Shown here: piece by piece, positions 22,073-32,911 of the stretch | Position numbering within the stretch: position 1 is the stretch's first letter | Layout of the letters: every line of letters begins with the position of its first letter | Assembly (NCBI GenBank): GCA_003693705.1 | Contig: RBZT01000753.1 | Coordinates: forward strand, 1 to 64,000 | DNA length: 64,000 nt | Source of the DNA: Polymyxa betae | Lineage: Eukaryota; Endomyxa; Phytomyxea; Plasmodiophorida; Plasmodiophoridae | Reading direction: 5' to 3' | Translations under genes and position numbers: made by a program | The notes under the pieces: generated by a model | Database searches by the model: none | What the model was told of the DNA's origin: nothing | Seen by the model: the letters and a program-made list of their open reading frames with translations, nothing else

Positions 22073-24016
22073 TCATACTTGACAGGAAATTGATGGGGAT
22101 GTGTCATCCTTCGCTCTTCTAATTGCTTGTTCGAGGGCAGCCTGATGCGATAAATAGCTGTGACTTGAGAGCATTGTTGGCGTGATTAAGATCCCGTCAG
22201 TGATGCCTATATCATCCTCCTCGATATTTTCTCGAATTGGCCGGAGGGGCACCTTTCTTCCAGGGACATAGAGCTGTATGTGCTTATCTTTGTTGCTAAT
22301 CAGCCTAAAGTGGTGTTCGATTTCGTCCTCGATGGCATCGATATCTAACGAATCAAAGAAATCGAACAACTTCTTGTGAACCTTCGATTCATAATCGCAT
22401 GCCCAGCGCCTTGGCATTCGCTTATGCCATGAGGAAGAGCAAATGGCATTTGTCAACACTGACATCTCTGACACCAAACATTTGATGCTTCTCAGATTCA
22501 GTTGAGTGATGAAATCGTCAACAAGGGCAACCTGAGTTACACCGGGCAGGTTTAGAGGAACGCTGAATATAGGCGGGCAACCGAACCCAATAACCCGGAT
22601 CGCTCGGTCTTCGCATGCCGGCAGTGGCTCGTTTTTCAGAAGTACAACCACGGCGGCGGCGGCAGCCGCTCCAAGTGAATGTCCAGTCATTATAAGCTCG
22701 TATTCGGGGTGCTCGATAAGGAATGTTTTCAACTGATCCGACTGAAGTAATTGCTTATGGAGATTGACAGCTGACTTCCAGATACCAGCATGAGCATACA
22801 TCGGCTCGAATCCGTCTACATTCACAGGACTTGGATGGGCATGCAAATCGGTTAGCAAGTCGTGAATGCTAGAGCTGCCGCTTAAAGCTATCCATATTTG
22901 ACGATTATCGTGGTCTGCAAAAATCACGTATGATGGCAAGAACAATGATGGCTCGAAACAGTCGACGATAATATCCTCTTCTTTGACGTCGCATACGATC
23001 ATGAAACCTGAAATGACATTAGCTTGCAGTGCTTAATGATGACGAAGCCAGTTACCTTTCTTTCGACGGTGCTCTTCACGACCTAGAAAATACCGAAAAA
23101 AGCGTCGAGGATTCTGTGTAAATGTAGCATATAGTCCATAGATTCCAATTGCGTATTTGACAGTGCGAGCATAAAATTCGAGATCTTCCAGAGGATGCAT
23201 ATCGAGCTCGTTAACCGCAACACCGCTTTCAATTTCTTGGACTTTTGCAACACGCACCTTACGGTAGCGTTGGAATGCTCGTGTCAGCTTTAAAGCATCG
23301 AGGATGATACTAATCTCCGAAGCATTGCATATATCTTCGAAAATCTCCTTTGCTGTTTGCTCGACATCATCAAACTCACCAACATTACGATGCAGCTCGA
23401 TTTGGTTGTTTACAATACCGAAGAAGTGTCGTTTCAGGAATTTATAGGCTGACTTTGAGATCAACGTGTTAATCATAAAATGATAGATGATGAAAAGCCA
23501 ACTGCATCCAAGATATGCTCCGATTTCGATTTCATCAGGAAGATAGCTCAGTGACCACCAGCCAGTACAAGCAAGATTTAAGAACGTTAGCAGCCATAAG
23601 CACACTTCATTAAACTGCATCATGCAAAGGAATCGATCTGGCGCTTCTTGTATAAAGCGCACAGATAGTCGCAGCAGATGAGAGCATGCCATTGCTCCAA
23701 TCGAAAGGCCTTGAATGATGCATTGGAAGGTGAATAAAGGGGCCCAGTGCAAAAGCGTCACTTCTTTCCGGTCAGCATTTTTAGGGATTTTGAAAGTTAG
23801 AATATAAATGGACCAGATCATTAACATCAGCTGCGAACAAAGCAAAACCGTCATCAAGAAAATCATGAATATTGGCCGGCTATATCCTAGGGCGACACAT
23901 CCTACCAAATTATCAACGACAAGTCGCTTACAAATTGCGAAACGAGACCAACCCGATGTCATCTGGGATGAGAACCGCTTCCTGCAGAGCTTCTTCTTGG
24001 TGCCACGTACTGCCAT
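22073..24016 (-). CDS. Lipase class 3, sn1-specific diacylglycerol-lipase-like
   Basis: Two exons (24016-23056, 23007-22073) join across a 48-nt intron to 631 residues ending TGA. The N-terminal half has about four membrane segments (FMIFLMTVLLCSQLMLMIWS, FTFQCIIQGLSIGAM, and others), as in diacylglycerol lipases. The C-terminal half is an alpha/beta hydrolase: IWIALSGSSSIHDLLTDLHA, nucleophile motif MTGHSLGAAAAA, FGCPPIF, and the aspartate region VDDFITQLN. A late histidine (SSHSYL) could complete the triad. These enzymes hydrolyse diacylglycerol to monoacylglycerol and fatty acid at membranes. Other class 3 lipases with membrane anchors are the alternative. Confidence 0.85.
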
Positions 24017-24528
24017 ATGTTTGGATGTTGATGATTAATTGCTGCACTGGAGGCAGAAGGCAGCTGTCGCTCCATACAATGTGGGCTCCGTCGTGGAAAG
24101 AGCGCTGATTGATTCACCCTATCAATCGATCCCCCTGAAGTTCCGTTTCGTTACTCCATTTACCCATCCATAACCCTATGGCACTTGGGAGCCGCCCCCC
24201 CTAATCCCATAGGTTTGAAAGGACGTAATCCCTAACCAGCAGTCTATAAGCTGTCGTATAATAGTCATTGGAAGTTATACAAGGAAAGATTTAAAGAACG
24301 ATTATAAAAAAATAAGTCTTATTGTTGATTACCAACTTGGATTTCAACTTGGATTCTTCTTGTTCTTGCCAAACTTAATTGAATATTACGTAAAGTTCAG
24401 GATAATGGAGTCCAATTTATCCACGCTGATAAACAAGCGCTTAAGAAGCTTGCAGGGAAGCGGGACTACAGCAATTTCACAGTGCCTTTGACTCTGAAGA
24501 ATTGAAAACCAGCTCTAAGCCAATGGTT
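24017..24528. other. Intergenic region without a recognised gene
   Basis: About 510 bp lie between the end of the dynactin gene and the start of the lipase gene, both on the minus strand. It should contain the lipase promoter. A G-run-flanked stretch near 24.18-24.22 kb contains CCCCCC and CCCATAGG; nothing else stands out. Confidence 0.5.
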
Positions 24529-26020
24529 TCAATATGGTAGCTCTCCACGGTTAATTCCATCTTCTTTGAGCTCTAAATACAGATTACCAAAGCAGGTTAC
24601 GTACAATTGAATCGGCTTGCCGCTGCTGTCAATTCGGGCATAAACAACTGCGACGTCCATGGTGCTGGGACAACATTCTGCAAATTCATTTAGTGGTATT
24701 TTCAACAAAGAAACAGTTACGCTCTGACATGGCATTCAGCTTCAGCAATACTCTTCAGACTTTCTCGACCTAGATTGAGACGGTCAGAATGCGCTGGCAC
24801 ATGGTGAGAAATCATACGGTTCTTAATCCTTTCATATGGTTTCAGCTGAATTTCTGAGGAGTCGATCTTTAACGTTATTGTATGACGAGACTGATTCTCG
24901 AAAGACACCGTGGTTCCATTTAAAGATATCTTTGGGATTAACGACCTAAAAAAATATCGCTCATGAGCGCGCTATTAGGAACTTCAAATCACAGTAATAC
25001 GATGCCAATGCATTTTTGTCAAACGACGAACTGAGTAGAGCGCTGCTTGGCTGATGAAAACCGTAAGCAGAACAACATTCAGGATATACAGCGAGTACCT
25101 TGATCAGAAATCGTCCGCAAACAGAACAACGAGCTGAGGTCCGAGGCATTAAGCACTGTCGGTTTGGAATCATTTCACTAAATAAAAAATTAAACCAGAA
25201 AAATTCTTATGAATGCATTGTACTGAATCGCTTGGTATGGATCGAATGGAGTCATCCATCGGCCTAATGTCCCCAACTGCAAAATCGCAGGCGTTTCCCA
25301 ACGTTCCGCAACCAATTCTCTGTTTTACCGTTATAACGAAGTTTAACCACAGAACCCTAATACCTGTCGTTGGAGACTTGATCTGAGCGGATGTTCTCTT
25401 CGCCTTCCTCAGACTGAAATTTTGAAACCAGGTTGTCCAGGTGGAGGCGCTGGTTTTCCAAAGCGGTTTCTATTGCGTTATGACAAGACCCTGAAATTCT
25501 TCCATTAGTCATTCACTCATAGAGTGCATCCCTGTACTTTGAAGCTCCTCTTCGGACGAGCACCGCTGCGCCCATGTCCAATAGCAGAACACACAGCGAA
25601 AAGTGTACAGACCAGAATCGCAATAAACCTTCAATTGACATTTACACAGCGGACACGCCAGACACTGTGAAGACTTGAATTTACGATGAGCAGAAATCAT
25701 TAATGGATACTCTCAGGCAAGAATAACGTTGTTTATGGGCTATAGCTGGAGATATTGAATCTGAGCACGTATAGCATAGATAGGCATCGACTCTGTGGGT
25801 TGAAAATCAAAAAGCCGACTTTAACTGGAGTAAGCAAGAATAAGTTTGCTCATGAATTGCGTCTGATGATTTAAAAATCGAAAAAATATCCATACTGGGT
25901 GCAGGCACAATTTTGACATTGCAGACGGCAATGTGACTCGCCCTGGGCAGTGCAGAGCAATAACTGCTCAAGGCTGTTCGCCTTGTGGCACCTTTGGCAG
26001 ACAATGGAAACCTTCGCCAT
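24529..26020 (-). CDS. DCTN4: Dynactin subunit 4 (p62)
   Basis: Several exons on the minus strand match dynactin p62, the pointed-end subunit that helps dynactin bind cargo and activate dynein. The start at 26020 gives a zinc-ribbon-like N-terminus (CQRCHKANSLEQLLLC, then CRLQCQNC). The next exon holds the diagnostic block SSQCLACPLCKCQLKVYC followed by YTFRCVFCYWTWAQRC. Further exons give PRTSARCSVCGRFLIKV and the C-terminal beta-rich part (VSFENQSRHTITLKIDSSEI; DVAVVYARIDSSGKPIQLYV), ending TGA. Exon boundaries were not all solved, so the limits are approximate. Together with a flagellar or cytoplasmic dynein system it would support transport or mitosis. Confidence 0.8.
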
Positions 26021-26594
26021 CGCTGATAGACGGGAATGCCAAACCTACAATGAGCTACGGCCTAAACCTGGATTTGCCCTCCTTTATTGGAGGCAACAAC
26101 AGCAATTGAAGCAATTCGACAACTCCAGGCGCATTTTATTTCAGTTTATTCCAAGCTGGGATGACATTGAAAGTGGCTATGTTAATCAAGGGCCATACTT
26201 GTAAACCTGAGAACTACAAAACAGATGCCATTTTAATTAGAAAACACAGAGTATATCCGCTATTTCGATTTTTCAAATGGAACGCGACGATCTGCGCTTT
26301 AATCAGCATTCATTCTTGCCAAAAATCAAGGGCGAAATTTCATTGTTCGAGTTTTCAGGCCTTTTGTAATCTGAAGCAAGATGATACATAACCATACCTG
26401 TTCAAGGTCTGTCACAAGTAATCAACCAAAGCAAAGCTAAAAATCGCTTTCAAATTGAAAAATGCAGTCAGCGCGCCAAAAAAAAGCAGAAATATCTGAA
26501 ACGGCTCTGTGACGAAACTGCGTCAAGAAACAATTTGGGCCGCCGAATCTGCCCTGGCTCTGGTTTAAATTGGCCAGGCGCCGTCGGCTTGGCG
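26021..26594. other. Divergent intergenic region between DCTN4 and RAD21
   Basis: About 570 bp separate two divergent starts. Short plus-strand frames here carry no recognisable motif. Promoters of both genes are expected here. No specific element was identified. Confidence 0.5.
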
Positions 26595-28510
26595 ATGTTC
26601 TTCTCATCGGTCTTGTTCACCAAGCGAGGAAATCTGGCTAAAGTTTGGCTCGCTGCCCACCATCAGGATAAACGTCTAACGAAGGCAATTGTTGTCTCCA
26701 CCAACATTGAAGGTTGACACACTCCCATCAATGACAGTTACGAGAGTTGAATGAGACTTGTAGAATGCTCTCATGAATTAGCAGAACCGACAGTTCCATT
26801 ATCGCTTCGAATATCCGGCCAACTATTACTTGGCGTCGTTCGGATCTATCAACGGAAAGTTAAATACCTTCAAGAAGACACTCAGGTGAATTTTTTGCAA
26901 TTTGCCAATCGAACTTTGAGTTTTTTGGAGATAATTGTTAGTACGATTTACTCATGTTCTTTAGGAAGCTTTAACTAAGGTCAGGATGACTTCTCGACCA
27001 GGATTAGGAGCCCTTGAATTACATCCTTCAAATGCTACTGCTGCATCTGCACAAATTACTTTTATAGATGGAGCTGATCACGACTTCTTCGATTTCGCTA
27101 TCCCCGATATTCCGTTGAATCGTCTGGATGAGATGTGCGAGAATGATTTCGCACAGCAAGAGCTGGCTCGAGATGCTGATATCACTCTCGAAGAGGATGA
27201 TCGGTTTTCCTACAACCTCAGCGTAAATCATGGAGCTAAACAATTTGAAGACGTGGATGATGTGTTAGGAGTTGGCGAAGAAGAAGATATCATCCAGATT
27301 GAACCTTTTGAGGATGCTGGCGATAAAATCGACCAATCTATCGAAATCGCGCGTGACGCTCAAGACTTTGGAATCGAAGATACGCTACCTCTCATTGATG
27401 TATGTTAAGCTCGTGTTTCATTTTTCTGGCAGTTTTTAATGTTCTCTGACTTTAAGCGCTTTCATTGACTCTCGTTCTCAGATTGATATCATTGAAGACG
27501 CTGTCAAGAATGGCGAAATGGACTCTGTTGCTCCTGTAGAGGATGTTGATATGCTTGAAGAACCAATTCCTTTACTTGATCATCATGATACTATCAGCAA
27601 CGTCGAAAACGACCGATCAATAATGGGATCTGTGGACGTTGCACCTGAGCTCGATTGCGAGATTAATATTGCTGTGAAAAAGTCGCGAAAGCGCAAACGC
27701 GCGAAACACGACCGGTCTACCCAGATGACATCTGCCGAAGTAATGGATCAGGATACCAGCAAACTGGTGATGGAAAAGGCAGAATTATTAACTGAGCCCG
27801 AGCCGGAGCTTCTGGCATCCACTTTTGGAGATATTCCTGATTTCCTTATCACGCCATCCGTTACGATTGGGCCTCTTGCCGAAGAGCTCACCGCATTTCT
27901 CGCGGACAGCTTCCGAAAAGGAACGTCGGAAGCCGTCATTGAGATTGCCGATCATCCTGTTGTCCAAGAGGACGAAACTGTGCCTCATTCGACTGAGGCG
28001 CATGCTGATGGACAGGAACATGTAATGGAAGCTGATTTCAACTGCGACCCTGATGATCCAGCCCCTTTCTTTGACGACGAAATTCCAGTTGTCCAGCACG
28101 ATGAACAGCCCGCAGTGGACGACGACGTTCAGCGCCAGTTCGAAGAAGGTTTCATCAGCGCTGATCGTTTGGACGAGCCTCTTCCTGATATTGTCGACCA
28201 AGAGGAGCAGAAGGAAGGCGACGCTCCACAATCAAGCGCGTTCTCTACATGGAGCGACCGCACCAAAAAGATGTGTGTGCTTCTCTCAGAAAGGCTTGAC
28301 AAATCCGAGTCCGAAATTAGGCTTCAATCTCTAATTGAAGGCAAACCGCGATCAACGGCTGCTGTCATCTTTCTCGAAGCTCTGATCCTGAAAACGTACG
28401 ATTTCATCGACCTGGATCAGCCGCAACCCTATGGCGAGATTGAAATTAAGCGAGCATCACGATTCCGCAGTGGTGCTGCCATGGCCGACATGATTGCTAT
28501 AACAGGCTGA
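26595..28510 (+). CDS. RAD21: Cohesin kleisin subunit RAD21/SCC1
   Basis: Four exons (26595-26712, 26764-26885, 26965-27399, 27482-28510) join in phase to 567 residues ending TGA. RAD21 closes the cohesin ring between SMC1 and SMC3 and is cut by separase at anaphase. The N-terminal SMC3-binding domain is clear (MFFSSVLFTKRGNLAKVWLA, then LRISGQLLLGVVRIYQRKVK). The middle is long and acidic with a basic patch (KKSRKRKRAKH). The C-terminal winged-helix domain that binds SMC1 is also clear (STAAVIFLEALILKTYDFID, then YGEIEIKR). A meiotic REC8-type paralogue is less likely given how closely the ends match RAD21. Confidence 0.93.
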
Positions 28511-28843
28511 GATTATTCTTATCTGAGCCACTTAGTAGGCCGACGTCCGTTTTTAGAGACGTCGACTGTGCTTCACTCTGTTTAATAAACAATAAACCTT
28601 TTTATGTAGAGTTTTTATTTTCCATTCACCATGCAAGCTAGGACTATCGTAAATGGATATCTTTCATTGCGAATATGATGCTGGTCGATGCGACATCTGA
28701 TCATTCGTTTACCGAAGCCCAATAGGCTGTGTGAACTCTTCGACGGTAACATTACAGCCTCGCAAGGTGACCGTAGTTGGGCCTGGTCTGGGGTCTTAGT
28801 CACCCTATCAGACTGGGCTCTTGGGGTCTGTCTAGAACCTATC

Positions 28844-30478
28844 ATGGGGTTTTACGTCACCGACGAGACTCGTGATTCATTGCTTAATTATCGATACCAT
28901 GGCGAGGTTCGAACCTGGCGTCTTGGCCACGCTGCTTGTTTCATGATTCTCGCTAGGATCGCTCGCTGCTGTATAAGTATGTGCTCAGTCCGATGGCGGT
29001 ACGCCTAGTAGAGTTTATTCCATTATGGGTTGCTCCCAATGTCATTGTAAGCACATCCAGTTCTTCATAATCGTGCATAATCATTAACACTGATCTTCAG
29101 AGCGTTTTCGGTCTAAGCTTGTTAGTTATTGCTTCTGCCGTGACGTATCTGCACAGTCCTGGTCTAAATTGCGCTTTGCCTGACTCTGTTTATAAGCTTT
29201 GTGCATTGTCTATATTCCTTTACCAGACCTTGTATGAAATGATGTGGTTTCATTTCCCAAACTGACAAGTTTCTAGAGATAATCTTGATGGCAAACAGGC
29301 GAGGAGGATTGGGAATTCGACGCCTTTTGGGTTATTAATCGACCATGGTGTCGATGCTCTAGCAGTCACCATAACGACTCTGATTGTAATTTGTTCAACC
29401 TTCTCTTTTAGTATGATCGATTGACAAGGAAAAGATGGGTGCTGTTTTTCAAACTGGACCTGGTATCCCCCTATTGACGTTATGGCTAATGGGCATGATC
29501 CCTTTTACGTTTGCAACTTGGGAGGAGTCAGTAGCATTCTTGTACCATCTTTCGTAGGGCTTATAATCTTATCCCTAGGTATCACACCGGCAGTCTCGTT
29601 CTGGGGATTCTAAATGGTGCAAGGTATTCCGCAGGCAATCTCTTTTTTACAATATTCTGAATGATCCAAAGTGATGGGTTAGCACTCGCGGTGCTTTGCT
29701 GTCTCCTGCCTGTATTCTTTGGTGACAAAGTCGTTATTTTACAGAGATCTGTCCTGACGTCGTTTTAGGAGCTGAGTTTTGGATAACTCCAATACTCAGT
29801 CCAGAAGCACTCTCGTCCGATTGGGCTTGGATTGGTGCGCTTCATCGCAACAAGATTGTGATTCTGCTGTTAATTATTGGTCTCATTCCAACCGTGATAA
29901 TGAATATGAACAACGTAATCCGCTCTCGAAGAGCGAATTCAAAATCTGTTCTTGGGCCATTCAAAACACTGGGGCCTTTCGTTATTTTGGTCTCGGCGTC
30001 ATTTGTGTGGTTCTTTTATTCACCCAGCAAAGTTCAGACGACAAATCCACGATGGTGCCTTTTTACTATCGGATTCGTCTTTGGAAACATTGCTTGTAAG
30101 AAGCATTTCTGCTCCCAATACTATTTTATTCGCTTCGTGCTTACTTCCAAGTGTTCTCATTTTTTTACTATCGTTTGAGTTATGTTTTGAAGAGTGGATC
30201 TCGGTCAGATTTTTTGACGACATCGTCTAGGCAAATTAATGCTGGCTCATGTGGGAAATCATAATTACCGTGTGAAGCGGTACTCGTTGTTTCCTGTTGT
30301 TGTGGCCGCTATCAACTCGCTGCTTGGAGCTCCAATCAATGAGGTTGCAATCACGATTGTCACATTGGTCACTGCGGTTGCTTGCTGGCTTCATTTTGTT
30401 GTTATCGCTGGATGGGAGATGACTGAAATACTTGGCATTCGGGTGTTTTTTGTTAAACCACTAGCGAAAGCTTGCTGA
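28844..30478 (+). CDS. CDP-alcohol phosphotransferase (choline/ethanolamine phosphotransferase type)
   Basis: The enzyme transfers phosphocholine or phosphoethanolamine from its CDP form to diacylglycerol in the ER or Golgi membrane (last Kennedy-pathway step). Exon pieces join as MGFYVTDETRDSLLNYRYHG, then LLYKYVLSPMAVRLVEFIPL, WVAPNVI, and SVFGLSLLVIASAVTYLHSP. The catalytic signature D-x2-DG-x2-AR-x8-G-x3-D-x3-D is complete and built partly across an intron (DNLDGKQARR, then GLLIDHGVDA). About eight to ten hydrophobic segments follow, ending VFFVKPLAKAC and TGA. At least five short introns are present. Specificity for choline or ethanolamine cannot be decided. Confidence 0.88.
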
Positions 30479-30741
30479 AGATAAATCCTGCAGCATCTCA
30501 CTTGTAAAAATACACAATTTAGTAAACCCTGCAAACATGTAAAAGCCTCCCCAACGAGGAGAATAGGGCCTGCAGCGCTTATTTTGTTCGTTAATGGGGA
30601 GCGATGTCTGCAAGCTACTCTCTAGAAAAGATAATCTCAGCAACCACTATTCGATTTAACAGGTTATGTTACATCCTGCTCATTGTGTAAATCAAACATG
30701 CCAAAGGGATTATCATGATAGCTGCAATGTACAATAATTTT

Positions 30742-32337
30742 TTATCGGGATTTCCGAGCCTTTTTCGTGGCGCTGGCTAAAACCGAGGCGTTATCGAAAC
30801 TGGCTTGAAGGCCGGTCATTGATTTTGATTGTGCCTCAGATCTGGGTGTCCTCAAACGCGATGTTCGTTGTGGCATTGATTGGACGGCATGCTTCGGTGC
30901 CGGCGTATCATCGGCTAATGATAGAAACGCCTTATTACGCGATCGTGTCGTCGTTTTCGCATTTGAGATTGTCTTAATAGCGCTAGCTGATGATGATGAG
31001 GAGGACGACGACGATGACACCGCTTGTGATGCCGCCGTCTTCGTTGCCGAATGCTTCAGCGCTTGTCGTTGTCGTCCAGTCGCTAACGAGGTCAACAGCT
31101 CCGGTTGCCGTTTCGAGGAAACGACCTCGCGAAATTTCGTGAATTCAACGGGCGCCGACGCCGCTTCCGAATCTGACGACGACGATACCACACTGGATTC
31201 GTCATCGTCATCGCTCGATGATACAACGCTTGACTCGATATCGTCCGCGACCTTTGACTTTTCCGTTGGAGTTTTGGACTGTTCTTTGGCGACTTCAAAT
31301 TCATCAGCTGCATTGTTCTCATTGCTCAAAGAAGACGCTTTCGTCGTATCAGCTTCAGTTTTTTGATTTGCCTCTTCGACTTCATCCTCATCGCTGGAAA
31401 GCACCACGCTCGATATGACGTCATCTTCTTCTTCAGCTAAGGCGATATTCGGAGGTGTGTCCTTTCCGACTTCACTCTGTTCATCTCCATCATCATTGCT
31501 TGACGAGGCGACGCTCGGAACATCATCATCGTCATCATCTTTTACTGAGGCTTCTGCAGGAGCTTTCTGAAGTGTGTTTTGGACAACCTCATTCTGTTCG
31601 TCACCATCGTCATCATCGTCGCTCGAGGACGATACAACACTCGACTCGGCGTCGGATTCAGCAGACTGCTCACAATCTTCAGTTTTGTCAACTTGCTCTT
31701 GTTCATCATCAGATGACGACCAATCGCTTGCAGACGAAGGAACGCGATCCGGCGCCGGAACGTTATCAATAGCAGCGTCGTTTGCCTTTTCCAAAGCAGC
31801 ATCGCCTTTCGTAGCTTTGGCATCCTGAACGCTGGTTGACTCCTCTTCGTTATTATCAGACGAGCTGCTGACCAAGCAGGATTCATCGGAAGAAGAGCTG
31901 CCGTCGTTAGATTCTTGATGCGGCGGCGCAGCTTGAGCTGTAGCAGTTGGCTGAGCAGCATCCATTGGCGCCTGTTCTATCGCCTTAATGGGCGCCGGGT
32001 CGGCATCGGGCTCATTTCTGATAGTAGCGCCATCGGCGGCCCGATTGGAGCCGTTCTCGCCATTGATGCCATCGGAGCTGCGTTCAATGAGTACTGCCGA
32101 AGAGATCGCGGCATCAGCACGGTTGGTCTCATCGACAGACGGCTCGGCAGTGATTCGAGCGGCGATCGATGACGACAGATCGGTGGTGGGGCGTGTGACA
32201 GGATCGAGCGCGCTCTCAACAACTGCAAAACAAACGATCAGTTTCGCTCCAAATCCATTGAAAACCCGTTCTAACACAGAAAAGCCAAACGTGAAAAGAA
32301 AGAGACAGCGAGAGGTCGGTCGTCCCATCGCCGCCAT
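30742..32337 (-). CDS. Acidic Ser/Asp-repeat low-complexity protein with basic tail
   Basis: A frame of 531 codons begins with a hydrophobic segment (residues about 10-40). A short Thr/Ala/Pro-rich zone leads to a long acidic array with repeated cores such as VVSSSSDDDD, SVASSSNDDG and SSVVSSSDDDDES. The C-terminus is basic (KTTTRSRNKAFLSL, ending ATKKARKSR, then TAA). The residues 10-40 segment may instead cover an intron (AACAAAACGATCAG context near 32.22-32.28 kb). The SSDDDD cores look like casein-kinase-2 sites, and the overall form resembles nucleolar chaperone-like scaffolds (for example Nopp140/SRP40 style), but there is no family-defining motif. Function unknown. Confidence 0.6.
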   Translation of the reverse strand: MAAMGRPTSRCLFLFTFGFSVLERVFNGFGAKLIVCFAVVESALDPVTRPTTDLSSSIAARITAEPSVDETNRADAAISSAVLIERSSDGINGENGSNRAADGATIRNEPDADPAPIKAIEQAPMDAAQPTATAQAAPPHQESNDGSSSSDESCLVSSSSDNNEEESTSVQDAKATKGDAALEKANDAAIDNVPAPDRVPSSASDWSSSDDEQEQVDKTEDCEQSAESDAESSVVSSSSDDDDDGDEQNEVVQNTLQKAPAEASVKDDDDDDVPSVASSSNDDGDEQSEVGKDTPPNIALAEEEDDVISSVVLSSDEDEVEEANQKTEADTTKASSLSNENNAADEFEVAKEQSKTPTEKSKVADDIESSVVSSSDDDDESSVVSSSSDSEAASAPVEFTKFREVVSSKRQPELLTSLATGRQRQALKHSATKTAASQAVSSSSSSSSSSASAIKTISNAKTTTRSRNKAFLSLADDTPAPKHAVQSMPQRTSRLRTPRSEAQSKSMTGLQASFDNASVLASATKKARKSR

Positions 32338-32390
32338 AATATAGAGAGCCTATAATCGCCCTAATCAATGAGACTATGGCTAAAACTGAA

Positions 32391-32789
32391 TCATGTTGAA
32401 AAACGCCCGTTTGAGGCGGCCAGAAACAAAACCCTTTTGTTTACGTTACCATGGCGGCCATTCCCATCGCTGATTGCATGACGAGGTCTCTTCGGTGGTT
32501 GCAGCGGTACGAGCGGCGATGGGCGCCCGTTCTGGATCGAGCGCGATTGCACGTAGCAGCGGTCGCGATCGTCGAACACCTCGAGGATGAAATCGTCCGG
32601 GTCGATATCGTACCCGTACTGGTCGCGCAGGGAGCGGACGACGGGCGGCCCTTCGTTGTAGAGGACGCTGGCCTTGGTGGCGATAGCCCAGGCGAGATCA
32701 GCGACACGGTCGCCATCGCGTGCGATCTGCAGGAACTTGCGACCCGAAGGCAGATGGACTTGAATCCGACGCCTGGAACCTTCGGCCAT
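32391..32789 (-). CDS. Unknown small protein with ubiquitin-like N-terminal fold (tentative)
   Basis: The 132-residue frame begins with a beta-strand-rich pattern (RRIQVHLPSGRKFLQI, then DDFILEVFDDRDRCYV) typical of ubiquitin-like or coilin-type N-terminal domains. A basic, Pro-rich tail follows (LQPPKRPRHAI). Codon use is GC-rich, like the neighbouring exons to the right. The stop is TGA at 32391. A TTTAGGG-type telobox motif sits about 100 bp upstream of its start. The domain call rests on pattern only. Confidence 0.45.
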   Translation of the reverse strand: MAEGSRRRIQVHLPSGRKFLQIARDGDRVADLAWAIATKASVLYNEGPPVVRSLRDQYGYDIDPDDFILEVFDDRDRCYVQSRSIQNGRPSPLVPLQPPKRPRHAISDGNGRHGNVNKRVLFLAASNGRFST

Positions 32790-32885
32790 CGCTCTTATTC
32801 GTATTTATTAACGGAAATGTCCCGGAAGACAATTCAAAATGTGTGCAGTATCCGCACTGATCAATCGATGTTTATTGATCAATAG

Positions 32886-32900
32886 AAACCCTAAACCCTA
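32886..32900. promoter_or_regulatory. Telobox-like motif (AAACCCTAAACCCTA)
   Basis: Two head-to-tail AAACCCTA units lie about 97 bp upstream of the minus-strand start at 32789. The motif equals the TTTAGGG telomere repeat and in plants serves as a promoter element. Similar motifs recur at about 774-782, 41386-41399, 41759-41775, 41979-41996 and 48544-48558. Confidence 0.4.
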
Positions 32901-32911
32901 GATCTTAGATT

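Noticed and set aside
27788-28231. Minus-strand 147-codon frame opposite RAD21
   Set aside because: It is a shadow of the RAD21 coding exon, and no family motif is present.
31542-31961. Alternative-frame Arg/Leu-rich ORFs within the acidic-repeat gene
   Set aside because: They are frame-shifted readings of the (GAT/TCT) repeat. The Ser/Asp frame is longest and continuous.
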